From an uncultured Prevotella sp. (lineage in GTDB: Bacteria; Bacteroidota; Bacteroidia; Bacteroidales; Bacteroidaceae): a DNA stretch of 64,000 bases. A program made the position numbers and the translations under genes. The stretch's first letter is position 1. Every line of letters starts with the position of its first letter. Below are positions 20,041-31,948 of this stretch, one piece after another. The stretch is from NCBI GenBank assembly GCA_945875635.1, contig CAMCLD010000001.1, positions 1-64,000 on the forward strand, in the 5' to 3' direction. The notes below the pieces were generated by a model that was not told where the DNA came from, searched no databases, and saw only the letters and a program-made list of their open reading frames with translations.

Positions 20041-22641
20041 TTACAGCTCAGGAGTACTTTCCACATCCGTTATCTCGGTTGTGTCAGTAATGATGGTGGG
20101 TTCGCTATCAGTTTCTGAAGTGTTATTGTTCCATTCTCCGTTCTTTACCTGATTCTCAAGTTCACTTCCCATCACTTTGCATACGCTTGCAATGACATCA
20201 TTCTTCTTGGCAAGGTTTATGAGTCTTACACCCTGAGTAGCCCTTCCCATGATGCGGCATTCCGATACGGCGAGCCTTATGACTATGCCGCTCTTGTTTA
20301 TTATCATGAGGTCATTTTTGTCAGTGACATTCTTTATAGCCACTACCCTACCCGTTTTCTCTGTGATATTAAGTGTCTTGACACCCTTTCCACCGCGGTT
20401 GGTCTTTCTATAGTCCTCCACCTCTGAGCGTTTGCCGTATCCATTCTCGCTAACTACCATTACATTTTCGTTCTCAGCATCGTTGACAACAATCATTCCT
20501 ACTACCTCGTCGTCATCGTTGTCAAGGCGCATACCCCTAACACCAGTGGAAACACGTCCCATTGTGCGTACGGTATTCTCGTCGAATCGGCATGCTCTTC
20601 CGTTGCGGTTGGCAAGTATAAGTTCGTTGTGTCCGTTAGTGAGTCTTACATCAACAACCTCGTCGCCATCGTTGATATTGATGGCTATAACACCGTTAGC
20701 CCTTGGTCTTGAATAATGTTTCAGACATGTCTTCTTGACCACTCCCTGTCGGGTCGCGAATATAACGTAGTGAGAGTTTAGGAATTCCTCGTCATTGAGT
20801 CCTCTGAGTCTGAGACATGCATTAACGGAGTCTCCAGGTTCGATGTTGAGCATATTTTGTATAGCTCTGCCTTTTGATGAACGTTCACCTTCAGGTATCT
20901 CATAGCATTTGAGCCAGTAGCACCTTCCTCTCTTTGTAAAGAAGAGCATGGTCTGGTGCATTGTTGCGGGATAGATGTATTCTGTAAAATCGTTGTCTCT
21001 TGTACGTGCGCCTTTTGCACCTACTCCGCCTCTTGCCTGCTCGCGGAAGTCGCTGAGTGGTGTGCGTTTGATATATCCCAGATGACTTATGGTTATCACT
21101 ACGGGGTCGTTAGGATAGAAGTCCTCGGCATTGAATTCATGTTCATCGGGTATAATCTCTGTGCGTCTTTCGTCGCCATATTTTTCTTTCACCTCTTGCA
21201 GGTCGTCTTTCATAACCTTCTTGCACAGTTCTGGGTCGTCAAGGATACTTTGCAGATAGGCAATCTGTCGCTCCAGTTCCTCATACTCAGCATGCAATTG
21301 ATCCATGCGCAGACCAGTCAGTTGTGACAGTCGCATATCTACGATAGCCTTTGACTGTATCTCATCAAGCTCGAAACGTTTTTCAAGATTGCGCTGTGCA
21401 TCTGATGGTGTCTTGCTGCCACGTATGATGTGTACAACCTCGTCGATGTTGTCGCAGGCTATGATAAGTCCTTCCAATATATGAGCTCTGTCTTGTGCTT
21501 TCTTCAGGTCGAATTTAGTACGTCTTATGGTGACATCATGCCTATGTTCAACAAAATAGCCAATGCATTCTTTTAGGTTCAGCAGTTTAGGACGCAGCTG
21601 CAAAGGGTTGGCAGGATTAGGCACCAGAGCGATACAATTGACTGAGAAGGAACTTTGCAGTGCTGTCATCTTGAACAGTTTGTTGAGTATGACATTTGCG
21701 TTGGCATCTCTTTTCACGTCAACAACAATTCTCATACCCTGTCGTCCCGTCTCGTCGTTAACATTGGCAATACCGTCAATCTTGCCTTCTTTTACGAGTT
21801 CAGCTATGTATTCTATGAGCTGCTGTTTGTTTACTCCGTATGGTATCTCTGTCACCACAATCTTGTCGTGACTCTCACCGCTTTCTATCTCAGCCTTAGC
21901 CCTTATTACCACTCTTCCGCGTCCTGTCTCATATGCATCCTTCACACCTTGCAGTCCATAGATGTATGCACCAGTTGGGAAGTCAGGTGCCGGGATATAT
22001 TTCATTATATCCTCAGTAGTCATATCTGGATTGTCGATGTATGCGCAGCATCCGTCTATGACCTCAGAAAGGTTGTGGGTAGGAATATTTGTAGCCATAC
22101 CCACGGCGATACCATTACCTCCGTTGACAAGAAGATTAGGTATCTTTGTAGGCATAACACTTGGTTCCTGCAAAGTATCGTCAAAGTTGTTGGTCATTAT
22201 GACGGTATCTTTCTCCAAATCGTCCATGATGTGTTCGCCCATCTTTGAAAGGCGGCACTCTGTGTAACGCATGGCAGCTGCTGAGTCTCCATCCACAGAA
22301 CCGAAGTTACCCTGTCCATCTACAAGTTTGTAGCGCATGTTCCATTCCTGTCCCATGCGCACAAGTGCTCCATAAACCGATGAGTCACCATGTGGGTGGT
22401 ACTTACCAAGCACCTCTCCTACGACACGCGCACATTTCTTATATGGGTTGCTACTTGTATTTCCTATGCCGAGCATACCATATAGGATGCGTCTGTGCAC
22501 AGGTTTGAAACCGTCACGCACATCAGGGAGGGCACGCGCTACAATTACCGACATAGAATAGTCGATATAGGAGCTTTTCATCTCCTCCTCGATGTTTATT
22601 TTCAGAATCCTGTCCTGATCAATAGTCTGATTTTCGTCCAT
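20041..22641 (-). CDS. gyrA: DNA gyrase subunit A
   Basis: [61 protein letters not shown]-terminal propeller repeats. Confidence 0.96.
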   Translation of the reverse strand: MDENQTIDQDRILKINIEEEMKSSYIDYSMSVIVARALPDVRDGFKPVHRRILYGMLGIGNTSSNPYKKCARVVGEVLGKYHPHGDSSVYGALVRMGQEWNMRYKLVDGQGNFGSVDGDSAAAMRYTECRLSKMGEHIMDDLEKDTVIMTNNFDDTLQEPSVMPTKIPNLLVNGGNGIAVGMATNIPTHNLSEVIDGCCAYIDNPDMTTEDIMKYIPAPDFPTGAYIYGLQGVKDAYETGRGRVVIRAKAEIESGESHDKIVVTEIPYGVNKQQLIEYIAELVKEGKIDGIANVNDETGRQGMRIVVDVKRDANANVILNKLFKMTALQSSFSVNCIALVPNPANPLQLRPKLLNLKECIGYFVEHRHDVTIRRTKFDLKKAQDRAHILEGLIIACDNIDEVVHIIRGSKTPSDAQRNLEKRFELDEIQSKAIVDMRLSQLTGLRMDQLHAEYEELERQIAYLQSILDDPELCKKVMKDDLQEVKEKYGDERRTEIIPDEHEFNAEDFYPNDPVVITISHLGYIKRTPLSDFREQARGGVGAKGARTRDNDFTEYIYPATMHQTMLFFTKRGRCYWLKCYEIPEGERSSKGRAIQNMLNIEPGDSVNACLRLRGLNDEEFLNSHYVIFATRQGVVKKTCLKHYSRPRANGVIAININDGDEVVDVRLTNGHNELILANRNGRACRFDENTVRTMGRVSTGVRGMRLDNDDDEVVGMIVVNDAENENVMVVSENGYGKRSEVEDYRKTNRGGKGVKTLNITEKTGRVVAIKNVTDKNDLMIINKSGIVIRLAVSECRIMGRATQGVRLINLAKKNDVIASVCKVMGSELENQVKNGEWNNNTSETDSEPTIITDTTEITDVESTPEL

Positions 22642-23033
22642 TATATGTAGTTATATATTTATAGATTTCCAATTTATTATGCCACTCTTACCGATACATT
22701 ATTCTGAAAGAATGGTGAAGTGGTCTTTAAAGTTTGAATTATGATGGTGGAACAAAGGTGGGTAATTTATGTGCCATCCATTCTTGTTCTGGAAATCAGC
22801 CATAATGCCGTTTATTTTGTTTCTAACGGATTTTAGGCATCTTTCCTGCTCTGCAAATTTACGACTTTTTCTTGATATAAAAACGCTTAGACGCAATTTA
22901 TTTGCTATTTTATTGCATATAGATTATTGAAGTGTTGAATTATGTGGATTAAAAGACATATGCCTAAAGTGCTGCGGAATTTAGGTAATATAGTTTTTTA
23001 ATGCTGACATAATTGTTTTCAAAACTTTTCCAT

Positions 23034-23041
23034 TAACTTTG
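23034..23041 (+). promoter_or_regulatory. Bacteroidetes-type -7 element (TAACTTTG)
   Basis: TAnnTTTG match ~40 nt upstream of the lipoprotein ORF. Confidence 0.45.
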
Positions 23042-23080
23042 TGCTTACATTTGGAATTATAAATTATAAAACTAATAAAT

Positions 23081-24052
23081 ATGGTACTACGAATGAATAA
23101 TAAGTTATCGCTTCCAGTTATTATTTGTATAGCTATGATGATTGTCTTCAATTCGTGTAATGAATTTAAAACCAAGTCTTCCAATGAGGCAAATGATTCT
23201 GCTTCTGTGGAAAGAATGAGTGATGAGGAAATTGTTCTGTCGTTGTTGAAAGAATGGGACAAGGCTATAAACGAGAGCGATTATGAAGTGCAGAGTCAGC
23301 TATTTGCACCTACTGTTTTCTTTTACACAGCAGAGATGAGTGTGGACAAGGTAATAGAAAACAGAAAAAGTCTGTTTGCCAAACATCCGGATTTTGCACA
23401 ATATGTTAAAGGTACTCCTACTATAACAAGATTGGATTCGGGTGACTTGAAGGTGTCTTTCATTAAGCATTGCTTACAAAATGGTAATGGTAAGGATTAT
23501 CCAAGTTATCTCGTGTTCAGTAAGATTTATGGGCAATGGAAGATTACTAAAGAGAGTGATGAAGTGACAGATAGAAATGTGCAAAAGAGAAAAGTAAAAG
23601 TACCACCTTCAGCTATTACGGGTGATTTTGACGGTGATGGCAAAAAAGAGTCTGTATGGGTAGAGGGAAAGAAAGACAGTGAAGGATTCTATATCTCGAA
23701 AGCCATATTGAAAAGCGACAATCCGGCAATAGGAGGTCTGGCATGGGATAACAGTTATTCGGGAGTGGAGTTGATAAATGTCGGAAAGCTGGATGGTGGA
23801 AACAGAGACTATTTAGGAACGATACCATTTGCCTACAGCACATGGTGTTCGTACAAGTTGTATGTATTTCGTGATGGAAAGTGGAAAATGGCTATAGAGC
23901 CTTTTACAGTATGGGTAGGTGATGATAACTACTATCGTGTCTTCAAAGATACGAAACGTAAAGGAAATGTAATCATAGTGTCAAATGACATGGAGGCAGT
24001 GGATGATGATTTTGCAAAAGAGATAAAACAATCTGTTCCACTAATGTGGTAA
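23081..24052 (+). CDS. Hypothetical lipoprotein
   Basis: Lipobox-like IVFNSC near the N-terminus; C-terminal FDGDGKKESVWVEG repeat-like motif. Confidence 0.7.
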   Translation: MVLRMNNKLSLPVIICIAMMIVFNSCNEFKTKSSNEANDSASVERMSDEEIVLSLLKEWDKAINESDYEVQSQLFAPTVFFYTAEMSVDKVIENRKSLFAKHPDFAQYVKGTPTITRLDSGDLKVSFIKHCLQNGNGKDYPSYLVFSKIYGQWKITKESDEVTDRNVQKRKVKVPPSAITGDFDGDGKKESVWVEGKKDSEGFYISKAILKSDNPAIGGLAWDNSYSGVELINVGKLDGGNRDYLGTIPFAYSTWCSYKLYVFRDGKWKMAIEPFTVWVGDDNYYRVFKDTKRKGNVIIVSNDMEAVDDDFAKEIKQSVPLMW

Positions 24053-24088
24053 AGCTATATTATTGTTTGCCTTTTTTAATATTTGAAA

Positions 24089-24982
24089 ATGGACCAAAAA
24101 GATAGAGAACAGAATATATACAAAGTAACCATAGTAGGGAGTGTGGTGAACCTATTGCTTCTGTTGTTGAAGTTCATTGCGGGATGGATGGGGAAAAGCG
24201 CTGCCATGATGGCAGATGCGGTACACTCGCTGTCGGATTTCGCTACTGACATAATTGTGATTGGTTTTGTAAGAGTATCGTCGAAGCCACAGGATGATAA
24301 TCATGAGTATGGACATGGCAAATACGAGACATTCGCAACTCTCATTATAGCTGTAATGCTGTTAGTTGTTGGGTTGGGAATATTTTATGATGCTGGGATA
24401 AAGATTGTCACATTTGCAAGGGGTGGCACACTTCAGGAACCAATGCCAATAGCTTTCATAGCTGCTGTAGCATCAGTGGCAAGCAAGGAGATACTGTTCA
24501 GATACACACTTGCTGAAGGCAGGAAACTCAATTCGCAGGCTGTCATAGCCAATGCATGGCATCACAGGAGCGATGCATTCTCCTCTGTTGGTACCATGCT
24601 TGGAATAGGTGGTGCCATATTACTTGGTGGCAAATGGACAGTGTTAGACCCAATAGCTGCGTTGGTAGTCAGCATTCTCATTGTTAAAGTTGCCGTGCAG
24701 CTTATAAAGCCCAGTATGGACGAACTGCTGGAGAAGTCTTTGCCAGACAGCGTGGAGAAAGAGATAATAGACATAATACTGAATGTTGACGGTGTAAGTT
24801 CTCCACATAACCTGCGTACTCGCCGTATAGGTAACAAATATGCCATTGACGTGCATATAAGAATGCGAGGTGATATCACTCTTGACGAGGCTCACGACAA
24901 AGCAACAAAGATAGAGCACGCTCTAAAGGATAGGTATGGTACAGGAACATATGTAGGCATACATATGGAGCCAAACAAGTGA
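24089..24982 (+). CDS. Cation diffusion facilitator family transporter
   Basis: SAAMMADAVHSLSDFATDIIV, HEYGHGKYET, NAWHHRSDAFSSVGTMLGI; C-terminal cytoplasmic domain. Confidence 0.92.
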   Translation: MDQKDREQNIYKVTIVGSVVNLLLLLLKFIAGWMGKSAAMMADAVHSLSDFATDIIVIGFVRVSSKPQDDNHEYGHGKYETFATLIIAVMLLVVGLGIFYDAGIKIVTFARGGTLQEPMPIAFIAAVASVASKEILFRYTLAEGRKLNSQAVIANAWHHRSDAFSSVGTMLGIGGAILLGGKWTVLDPIAALVVSILIVKVAVQLIKPSMDELLEKSLPDSVEKEIIDIILNVDGVSSPHNLRTRRIGNKYAIDVHIRMRGDITLDEAHDKATKIEHALKDRYGTGTYVGIHMEPNK

Positions 24983-25021
24983 TTTTCAGTAAATCGTTGT
25001 GAGTTTTCAATATATTTGTTG

Positions 25022-25029
25022 TAATTTTG
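25022..25029 (+). promoter_or_regulatory. Bacteroidetes-type -7 element (TAATTTTG)
   Basis: ~42 nt upstream of ychF; embedded in tatttgttgtaattttgcat, which recurs at 46989-47008. Confidence 0.5.
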
Positions 25030-25070
25030 CATCCAAATATAAATAGTAAACGTAAATAATATAATAAACA

Positions 25071-26171
25071 ATGGCATTGAAATGTGGAATAGTAGGCTTG
25101 CCTAATGTGGGTAAGTCAACCTTGTTTAACTGCCTGTCAAGCGCCAAGGCGCAGGCAGCTAATTTTCCGTTCTGTACAATAGAGCCTAATGTTGGTGTGA
25201 TAACAGTTCCCGATGAGAGACTCACAAAACTGGCTGAGATAGTGCATCCAGGAAGAATAGTTCCTGCCACATGCGAAATAGTGGATATTGCAGGACTTGT
25301 TAAGGGGGCATCGAAAGGTGAGGGACTTGGCAACAAGTTTCTTGGTAATATAAGGGAGACAGATGCCATAATACATGTACTCAGATGTTTCGAGGATGAG
25401 AACATAACACATGTGGATGGAACGATAGACCCTGTGAGAGACAAGGAGATTATAGATACTGAATTGCAGCTTAAAGACCTTGAGACTGTTGATGCCAGAC
25501 TGGCTAAACAGCAGAAAGTTGCAGCTGCAGGAAACAAGGATGCTAAAGTGGAAGTGGCTGTCCTGGAAGCATACAAGGCTGTTCTGGAGCAGGGTAAGAA
25601 TGCCAGAACTGTTTCTTTTGAAAGCAAGGAGGAAGCTGAGGCAGCAAGAGGACTATTCCTGCTTACTTCTAAACCTGTGCTCTATGTGTGCAATGTCAAT
25701 GAGACTTCTGCAAAAAGCGGTAACGACTTCACAAAAAAAATAGAGCAACTTGCAAAAGAAGAAGGAGCCGAGACAATGGTAATAGCAGCAAAAACAGAAG
25801 AGGACATTGCAGAGCTGGAGTCATACGAGGACAAGATGCTATTCCTTGAGGAACTTGGACTTGAGGAAAGTGGTGTCAACAGACTTATAAAGAAAGCATA
25901 TCACCTACTGAACCTACAGACGTTCATTACTGCCGGTGAGATGGAAGTGAAAGCGTGGACTTTTCACAAGGGATGGAAGGCACCACAATGTGCTGGAGTT
26001 ATACATACCGACTTTGAGAAAGGTTTTATAAGGGCTGAGGTAATAAAATATGAAGACTATCTACAATATGGTTCTGAGGCTGCTGTAAGAGAGGCTGGTA
26101 AACTTGGAATAGAGGGTAAGGACTACATTGTGCAGGATGGTGACATAATGCATTTCAGGTTCAATGTATAA
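25071..26171 (+). CDS. ychF: Ribosome-binding ATPase YchF (OLA1 family)
   Basis: CGIVGLPNVGKSTLFNCLSSAKAQAANFPFCTIEPNVGVI, DIAGLVKGASKGEGLGNKFL, FITAGEMEVKAWTFHKGWKAPQCAGVIHTDFEKGFIRAEV. Confidence 0.97.
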   Translation: MALKCGIVGLPNVGKSTLFNCLSSAKAQAANFPFCTIEPNVGVITVPDERLTKLAEIVHPGRIVPATCEIVDIAGLVKGASKGEGLGNKFLGNIRETDAIIHVLRCFEDENITHVDGTIDPVRDKEIIDTELQLKDLETVDARLAKQQKVAAAGNKDAKVEVAVLEAYKAVLEQGKNARTVSFESKEEAEAARGLFLLTSKPVLYVCNVNETSAKSGNDFTKKIEQLAKEEGAETMVIAAKTEEDIAELESYEDKMLFLEELGLEESGVNRLIKKAYHLLNLQTFITAGEMEVKAWTFHKGWKAPQCAGVIHTDFEKGFIRAEVIKYEDYLQYGSEAAVREAGKLGIEGKDYIVQDGDIMHFRFNV

Positions 26172-26190
26172 TGTAAACGAATAATAGGAA

Positions 26191-27003
26191 ATGGAGAAGC
26201 TCGGATATATAATATGGAATCCTGACCTGAACGCCTTCGGATTCATACGATGGTATTCATTATGCTGGCTTGTTGGTCTGGTGCTCGCATATCTATGTGT
26301 AAAGAGGCTGTATAGACAGCAGGGTATAAGCGATGAGAAATTCGAGCCTCTGTTTGTATATTGCTTTGTTGGAATTCTTGTAGGTGCAAGGTTGGGGCAC
26401 TGTATTTTTTATGAACCAGACTATTTCCTGACATCATGGAGACACATGGTGGAGATGATAATTCCTATACGATTTGATAATGATGGAGGATGGCATTTCA
26501 CAGGGTATGAGGGACTGGCAAGTCATGGTGGAACTATAGGGCTCATAGTGGCTCTTTTACTTTATGTGAAGAGGATAAAAGTGGGGATGCTCACAGTGCT
26601 TGACAACATAGCCATAGCTACACCTATAACAGCATGTTTCATCCGGATAGGAAACTTGATGAATTCTGAGATAATAGGCAAGCCCACAGACATGCCGTGG
26701 GCTTTCGTTTTCGAGAGAGTTGATTTGCTGCCACGTCATCCAGGTCAATTGTATGAGGCTATGGCTTATTCTGTCTTGTTCTTTATAGGATGGGCGATAT
26801 ATAAGAGAAAACAGGAAAAGGTTGGTAGTGGATTCTTCTTTGGTTTGTGTCTGGCGTTTATCTTTACAGCACGTTTCTTTATTGAATATACCAAGGAGGT
26901 ACAGGAGGCTTTTGAGGCTTCTCTCCCTCTTGACATGGGACAGTTGTTGAGTATTCCATTTATCGTTATCGGTGTGTTCTTTATTGTGAAATCACGGAAA
27001 TGA
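26191..27003 (+). CDS. lgt: Prolipoprotein diacylglyceryl transferase
   Basis: [52 protein letters not shown]. Confidence 0.95.
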   Translation: MEKLGYIIWNPDLNAFGFIRWYSLCWLVGLVLAYLCVKRLYRQQGISDEKFEPLFVYCFVGILVGARLGHCIFYEPDYFLTSWRHMVEMIIPIRFDNDGGWHFTGYEGLASHGGTIGLIVALLLYVKRIKVGMLTVLDNIAIATPITACFIRIGNLMNSEIIGKPTDMPWAFVFERVDLLPRHPGQLYEAMAYSVLFFIGWAIYKRKQEKVGSGFFFGLCLAFIFTARFFIEYTKEVQEAFEASLPLDMGQLLSIPFIVIGVFFIVKSRK

Positions 27004-27575
27004 GCATATTAGACATAATATTTCTCTCAATTGGATTGGCAATGGATTGTCTGGCAGTTTCCATTGCCAGTGGAATAATATTAGGAAGGATGCGGATGTG
27101 CGTGGTGTTGCGTATGGCAATACTCTTCGGACTTTTTCAGGCTCTCATGCCACTCATAGGTTGGTTGGTAACTTCTCTCTTCTCCAGTTATGTTTCTTCC
27201 TATGACCATTGGATAGCTTTCGGAATGCTGGCTTTTTTAGGTGGCAGAATGATTAAGGAGTCTTTTGACAAAGAGGAAAGCGGACATTTTGCTCCAGATG
27301 CACTTATGACACAAATGATGCTGGCTGTTGCGACAAGTATAGACGCAGCCGCAGCTGGCATATCATTCGCATGTTTGGGATATGATAGTATGCAATCACT
27401 GATAATACCGCTTTCAGTTATAGGATTATTCTCATTCTTTTTCAGTGTGGTAGGCAATTTCCTTGGTGTGAAATGTGGAGTATTGGTGAAGAGGCGACTT
27501 AATCCAGAGCTGTTGGGTGGTATTATTCTAATAATAATAGGTATCAAGGTATTGTTCACACATCTGCTTTCATAA
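27000..27575 (+). CDS. mntP: Manganese efflux pump MntP
   Basis: [43 protein letters not shown]; start overlaps lgt stop. Confidence 0.92.
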   Translation: MSILDIIFLSIGLAMDCLAVSIASGIILGRMRMCVVLRMAILFGLFQALMPLIGWLVTSLFSSYVSSYDHWIAFGMLAFLGGRMIKESFDKEESGHFAPDALMTQMMLAVATSIDAAAAGISFACLGYDSMQSLIIPLSVIGLFSFFFSVVGNFLGVKCGVLVKRRLNPELLGGIILIIIGIKVLFTHLLS

Positions 27576-27589
27576 ACAATATGAACACC

Positions 27590-30238
27590 TTATTTCCCTC
27601 CTACTATTCTTTTAATATCGTTTAGCTTGTTAAGGGCCTCTACAGGCGTGAGGTTGTTTATGTCAAGGCACAGAATTTCATCCCGAATCTGACACAGCAC
27701 AGGGTCGTCAAGTTGGAAGAAGGATAGCTGCCTGCGTGGTCTCGCCTCCCCTATCTTTCCAATCTTTTCGCTTTTTGTTAGTGTGTCTTTATTGACATTT
27801 GTCTTTCCCACCTGAGCATTATCAGTCTCCAACTGTTTCAATATTGTATTAGCTCTTTTAACAATGCTCTTTGGCATTCCGGCTATATCTGCAACATGGA
27901 TTCCGAAACTATGTTCCGAGCCTCCACGTGCCAGCTTTCTAAGGAAGATGACCTTTCCGTCAACCTCTTTGACAGAGACGTTGTAGTTCTTGATGCGGGG
28001 GAAATTCTTTTCCATCTCATTAAGCTCATGGTAGTGGGTGGCAAAGAGTGTGCGGGCGCGCGCCTTCTTGTTTTCATGCAGATATTCCACTATTGCCCAT
28101 GCGATGCTTATGCCATCGTAAGTGCTTGTTCCACGTCCAAGTTCATCGAAAAGGACAAGTGAGCGAGGTGTGGCATTGTTAAGGATGTTTGATGCTTCTG
28201 TCATTTCTACCATGAAAGTAGATTCTCCAAGCGAGATGTTATCGCTTGCCCCTACTCTTGTGAATATTTTATCGACTAATCCAACTTTTGCACTTTCAGC
28301 AGGTACGAAACAGCCTATCTGCGCAAGCAGAACGATTAGGGCAGTTTGTCTTAATAGAGCTGACTTTCCAGCCATGTTTGGACCAGTGATTATGATAATC
28401 TGCTGTTTCTCTCCGTCAAGTGTTATGTCATTGGGAATGTAGTGTTCGCCCAATGGCAGCTGTGTCTCTATTACAGGGTGTCTGCCTTGTTTTATCTCAA
28501 GAACATTGGATTCTTCAATTACCGGTTTTATATAGTGATGGTTCTCTGCTGCTTGTGCAAATGACAGCAAGCAGTCGAGATTAGCTATCAGATTGGCATC
28601 ACGCTGTATCTGTGGAATAAAATCCTGTGTACTTGTCACCAGTTCTGCGAACAACCGTTCCTCAATGGATAGTATCTTTTCCTCAGCTCCGGTTATTTCC
28701 TCTTCGTACTTTTTTAGTTCCTGAGTGATATACCGCTCTGCCTGTGCGAGAGTTTGTTTCCTAATCCATTCTTCGGGTACTTTATCCTTGTATGTGTTCC
28801 TAACCTCAAGATAATAACCGAATACATTGTTATAACCTATTTTTAGGCTTGATATGCCGGTTTGGGCAATCTCCCTTTCCTGTATCTTCAGAAGGTAATC
28901 CTTGCCATTGCGAGAAATCTCACGTAGTTCGTCAAGCTGCTGATTAACTCCATCGGCTATCACATTGCCCTTATTGACAAGCTGCGGAGCGTCTGGCTGA
29001 AGTTCACGCTCTATCCTTTCTCGAATATCGGTACACAAGTCAAGGGAGTCTCCTATTCTTTTAAGTGTTTCATTGTCAGCTTGCTGGCATGCGTCTTTGA
29101 TGGGTATTATGGCATTAAGAGCTGATTTCAGCTGCATAAGTTCACGTGGAGAAACTCTTCCGACTGCCACGCGGGAAATTATTCGTTCAAGGTCACCAAT
29201 ATGTTGGAAGTTGTCTTCAAGAGTCTTCCTTGTCATACTATCGCGGAACATATATTCTACTACGTCAAGTCGTTCGCATATCGGCTTCTTATCTTTTAGA
29301 GGAAATAAAATCCAGCGTCTGAGCAACCTTCCACCCATTGGAGTAATAGTATTGTCGATGACACTGAGCAAAGAACAGCCTCCTTCCTCCATAGAATTAA
29401 GAAGTTCTAAGGAACGTATGGTGAATCTGTCGAGTCTGACATACTTTTCCTCCTCTATGCGGGATATGCTTGTGATGTGTCCAACCTGAGTATGCTGCGT
29501 CATTTCCAAATACTGCAAGATGGCTCCTGCGGCAATGGTGCCGTTGACAAGATGCTCAACACCAAATCCTTTTAGATTCTTTGTTCCGAAATGTTTCAGT
29601 AGTTTTTGTCTTGCTCCTTGTTCAGTAAAAACCCAGTCTTCGAGTTCGAATGTTGGTACCTTGCTGCCAAAGTAATGTTCAAAGTCCCGTCTGTGAGCTT
29701 TGTCGTAAAGAACCTCTTTAGGAGAAAAATTACCGAGGAGTTTTTCTACATAGTCAAACGACCCCTCACCTGTTAGGAATTCGCCTGTGGAAATGTCGAG
29801 GAAAGATACGCCACATGCACCTTTGCCAAAGTGGACTGATGCCAGAAAGTTATTCTCCTTGTTATTGAGTACATTGTCGCTCATGGCAACACCAGGCGTA
29901 ACAAGTTCGGTTATACCTCTTTTAACAAGTTTCTTTGTAAGTTTAGGATCTTCAAGCTGGTCACAAATAGCCACTCTTCTGCCTGCCCGTATTAATTTGG
30001 GAAGGTAGGTGTCAAGTGCGTGATGTGGAAATCCAGCCATCTCAGTTGAACCTTGCGATGAACCATTATTACGTCTTGTAAGAGTTATACCAAGTATTTT
30101 GGAAGCATTTACAGCATCGTCGCAGTATGTCTCGTAAAAGTCGCCACATCTGAAAAGAAGCAATGCATCGGGATGTTTTGACTTAAGGTCAAAAAACTGC
30201 TTCATCATCGGGGTGAGACCTTTGTTGTTTGTTGCCAT
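27590..30238 (-). CDS. mutS: DNA mismatch repair protein MutS
   Basis: [80 protein letters not shown]. Confidence 0.97.
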   Translation of the reverse strand: MATNNKGLTPMMKQFFDLKSKHPDALLLFRCGDFYETYCDDAVNASKILGITLTRRNNGSSQGSTEMAGFPHHALDTYLPKLIRAGRRVAICDQLEDPKLTKKLVKRGITELVTPGVAMSDNVLNNKENNFLASVHFGKGACGVSFLDISTGEFLTGEGSFDYVEKLLGNFSPKEVLYDKAHRRDFEHYFGSKVPTFELEDWVFTEQGARQKLLKHFGTKNLKGFGVEHLVNGTIAAGAILQYLEMTQHTQVGHITSISRIEEEKYVRLDRFTIRSLELLNSMEEGGCSLLSVIDNTITPMGGRLLRRWILFPLKDKKPICERLDVVEYMFRDSMTRKTLEDNFQHIGDLERIISRVAVGRVSPRELMQLKSALNAIIPIKDACQQADNETLKRIGDSLDLCTDIRERIERELQPDAPQLVNKGNVIADGVNQQLDELREISRNGKDYLLKIQEREIAQTGISSLKIGYNNVFGYYLEVRNTYKDKVPEEWIRKQTLAQAERYITQELKKYEEEITGAEEKILSIEERLFAELVTSTQDFIPQIQRDANLIANLDCLLSFAQAAENHHYIKPVIEESNVLEIKQGRHPVIETQLPLGEHYIPNDITLDGEKQQIIIITGPNMAGKSALLRQTALIVLLAQIGCFVPAESAKVGLVDKIFTRVGASDNISLGESTFMVEMTEASNILNNATPRSLVLFDELGRGTSTYDGISIAWAIVEYLHENKKARARTLFATHYHELNEMEKNFPRIKNYNVSVKEVDGKVIFLRKLARGGSEHSFGIHVADIAGMPKSIVKRANTILKQLETDNAQVGKTNVNKDTLTKSEKIGKIGEARPRRQLSFFQLDDPVLCQIRDEILCLDINNLTPVEALNKLNDIKRIVGGK

Positions 30239-30316
30239 TGGTGTTATTTTAATTCTATTATGAGGCTACCTTGCCATAGATATGTTAACGCAGCAATACT
30301 GCGTATGACAAGACTG

Positions 30317-30324
30317 CAAAGTTA
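30317..30324 (-). promoter_or_regulatory. Bacteroidetes-type -7 element (TAACTTTG on minus strand)
   Basis: CAAAGTTA on plus strand, ~80 nt upstream of mutS. Confidence 0.45.
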
Positions 30325-30464
30325 GTCAGAATGAGAGGAAATTCCAAAACAAATATGATTTTTTTACTCAGCTTTTCTTATTCAAATGATTTATCAAGTT
30401 GACCAGTTAATAGTCTTCTTGGCAAATTCATTGTTATCGTAGGCAATGATAGAGTAGGGGAGTA

Positions 30465-31892
30465 TTATTCCCAACATTCTATATTATTTGTTTCTGGCAT
30501 GTCTTTCCTACGGAATACAGGATTTCTTCCTTTGCGTTTCTCATTCTCATAATGGGTAAGAAGGCGGAATGCCTTTGGGGAAAGTTGAATAACAGCTGCG
30601 AGATTGCAGATGGTCATCATGCACATGGCTATATCTACAAACCCCCATGCAGTCTGAAGAGTAATGAAACCGCCTGCAAGGATAGTGGAGCAACCAGCAA
30701 CACGATAGACGTTGAGCCATTTCTTTGAGTCTGGAGCGAGAAATCTGATATTGTTCTCTCCATAGAAATAGTTGGCTATGATGGTGCTGTATGCAAAAAG
30801 GAAAATGGCTGCAGTAAGGAACCATCCGCCAGCCGGTCCAAGCTCTGACACAAGTGCTTGTTTGGTGAGAAGTATTCCGTCAAGACCATTGTCGTAAAGT
30901 CCTGAGAGAAGTATGACAAATGCAGTACAGGTACATATTACCAATGTGTCTGTGAAAACGCCAAGTGATTGGAGAAGACCCTGTTTGGCAGGGTGGGAGG
31001 TATGGGCTATTGCTGCTGCGTTAGGTGCAGAACCCTCGCCTGCTTCATTTGAGAATAGCCCTCGTTTCACTCCATTCATGATAGCTGCGCCTACCATTCC
31101 TCCTGCAGCCTGACGAATTCCGAAGGCACTCTCGAAAATATCACAGAATACATTTGGGATATCACGGTAGTTCAAAGCAATGACAATAATGGCAATTATA
31201 AGATAGCCTATTGCCATGAATGGAACAACTATGCTGGAGAAACGGGATATGCGATGGATTCCTCCGTAGATAATGCTTATAGTGGCTATGGTCAAGATAA
31301 TGCCAACTATCCATTTCTCAACAGAGAATGCTGAAGACAGAGCATCGCAAAGGGTATTGCTTTGTGTAGTCTGGTTTGCCATTCCGAATGTTATTATTAT
31401 AAGGAATGCGAAGAGCATAGCCATCCAACGTCTTCCAAGTCCGGAAATCATATAATAGGCAGGACCTCCATAATAACCATCTTCGCCCTTGCGTTTGTAT
31501 AGTTGTGCAAGGGAAGATTCCACGTATGCTGTGGCAGAACCCAGCAGTGCCATTATCCACATCCAGAATATGGCTCCAGGACCACCCATGTATATTGCAG
31601 AGGCTACTCCGGCGAGATTACCAGTACCAACACGTGAAGAGAGTGCTACAGCAAATGCCTCGAAAGAACTTATTGTTTTTTTCCCATTAGAGGTGTGGAC
31701 GATTATTTTTGTTTTTCTCTCTCTCTTGTTGTCCAATCCTACCATTATCCTGAACATATCAGGAAGAAGACGGAACTGCATACCTTTCATCCTGATAGTG
31801 AAATAAATAGCTGCCAAAATCAGCATGGGAATACCAATGTACGTCCACATGATGTTGTTGGTATAGGTAAGATATTCGTTAAAAGTTTGCAT
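30465..31892 (-). CDS. Alanine/glycine:cation symporter family protein (AGCS)
   Basis: SSFEAFAVALSSRVGTGNLAGVASAIYMGGPGAIFWMW, YYGGPAYYM, GLFSNEAGEGSAPNAAA. Confidence 0.92.
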   Translation of the reverse strand: MQTFNEYLTYTNNIMWTYIGIPMLILAAIYFTIRMKGMQFRLLPDMFRIMVGLDNKRERKTKIIVHTSNGKKTISSFEAFAVALSSRVGTGNLAGVASAIYMGGPGAIFWMWIMALLGSATAYVESSLAQLYKRKGEDGYYGGPAYYMISGLGRRWMAMLFAFLIIITFGMANQTTQSNTLCDALSSAFSVEKWIVGIILTIATISIIYGGIHRISRFSSIVVPFMAIGYLIIAIIVIALNYRDIPNVFCDIFESAFGIRQAAGGMVGAAIMNGVKRGLFSNEAGEGSAPNAAAIAHTSHPAKQGLLQSLGVFTDTLVICTCTAFVILLSGLYDNGLDGILLTKQALVSELGPAGGWFLTAAIFLFAYSTIIANYFYGENNIRFLAPDSKKWLNVYRVAGCSTILAGGFITLQTAWGFVDIAMCMMTICNLAAVIQLSPKAFRLLTHYENEKRKGRNPVFRRKDMPETNNIECWE

Positions 31893-31948
31893 TCCAATGT
31901 CTATTTATAGGTGTATGTGATTAATATATAAATTGAACAAATGTGGTA

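Noticed and set aside
21655-22248. 197-aa plus-strand ORF opposite gyrA
   Set aside because: Antisense to conserved gyrA N-terminal region; Cys/His/Tyr-rich low-plausibility protein.
22699-22896. 65-aa minus-strand ORF upstream of gyrA
   Set aside because: No domain and low-complexity composition; likely non-coding.
29130-29160. Other CACGTG-containing sequences (e.g. gttcacgtggagaaac in mutS, cctcacgtggaagc in serC) as parS
   Set aside because: Coding and lack the extended symmetric GTT(T/C)C...G(A/G)AAC flanks.
30380-30470. Possible further copy of the gttgacaag repeat (atcaagttgaccagttaatagtcttcttgg)
   Set aside because: Only short, weak similarity and no second arm; insufficient to call.
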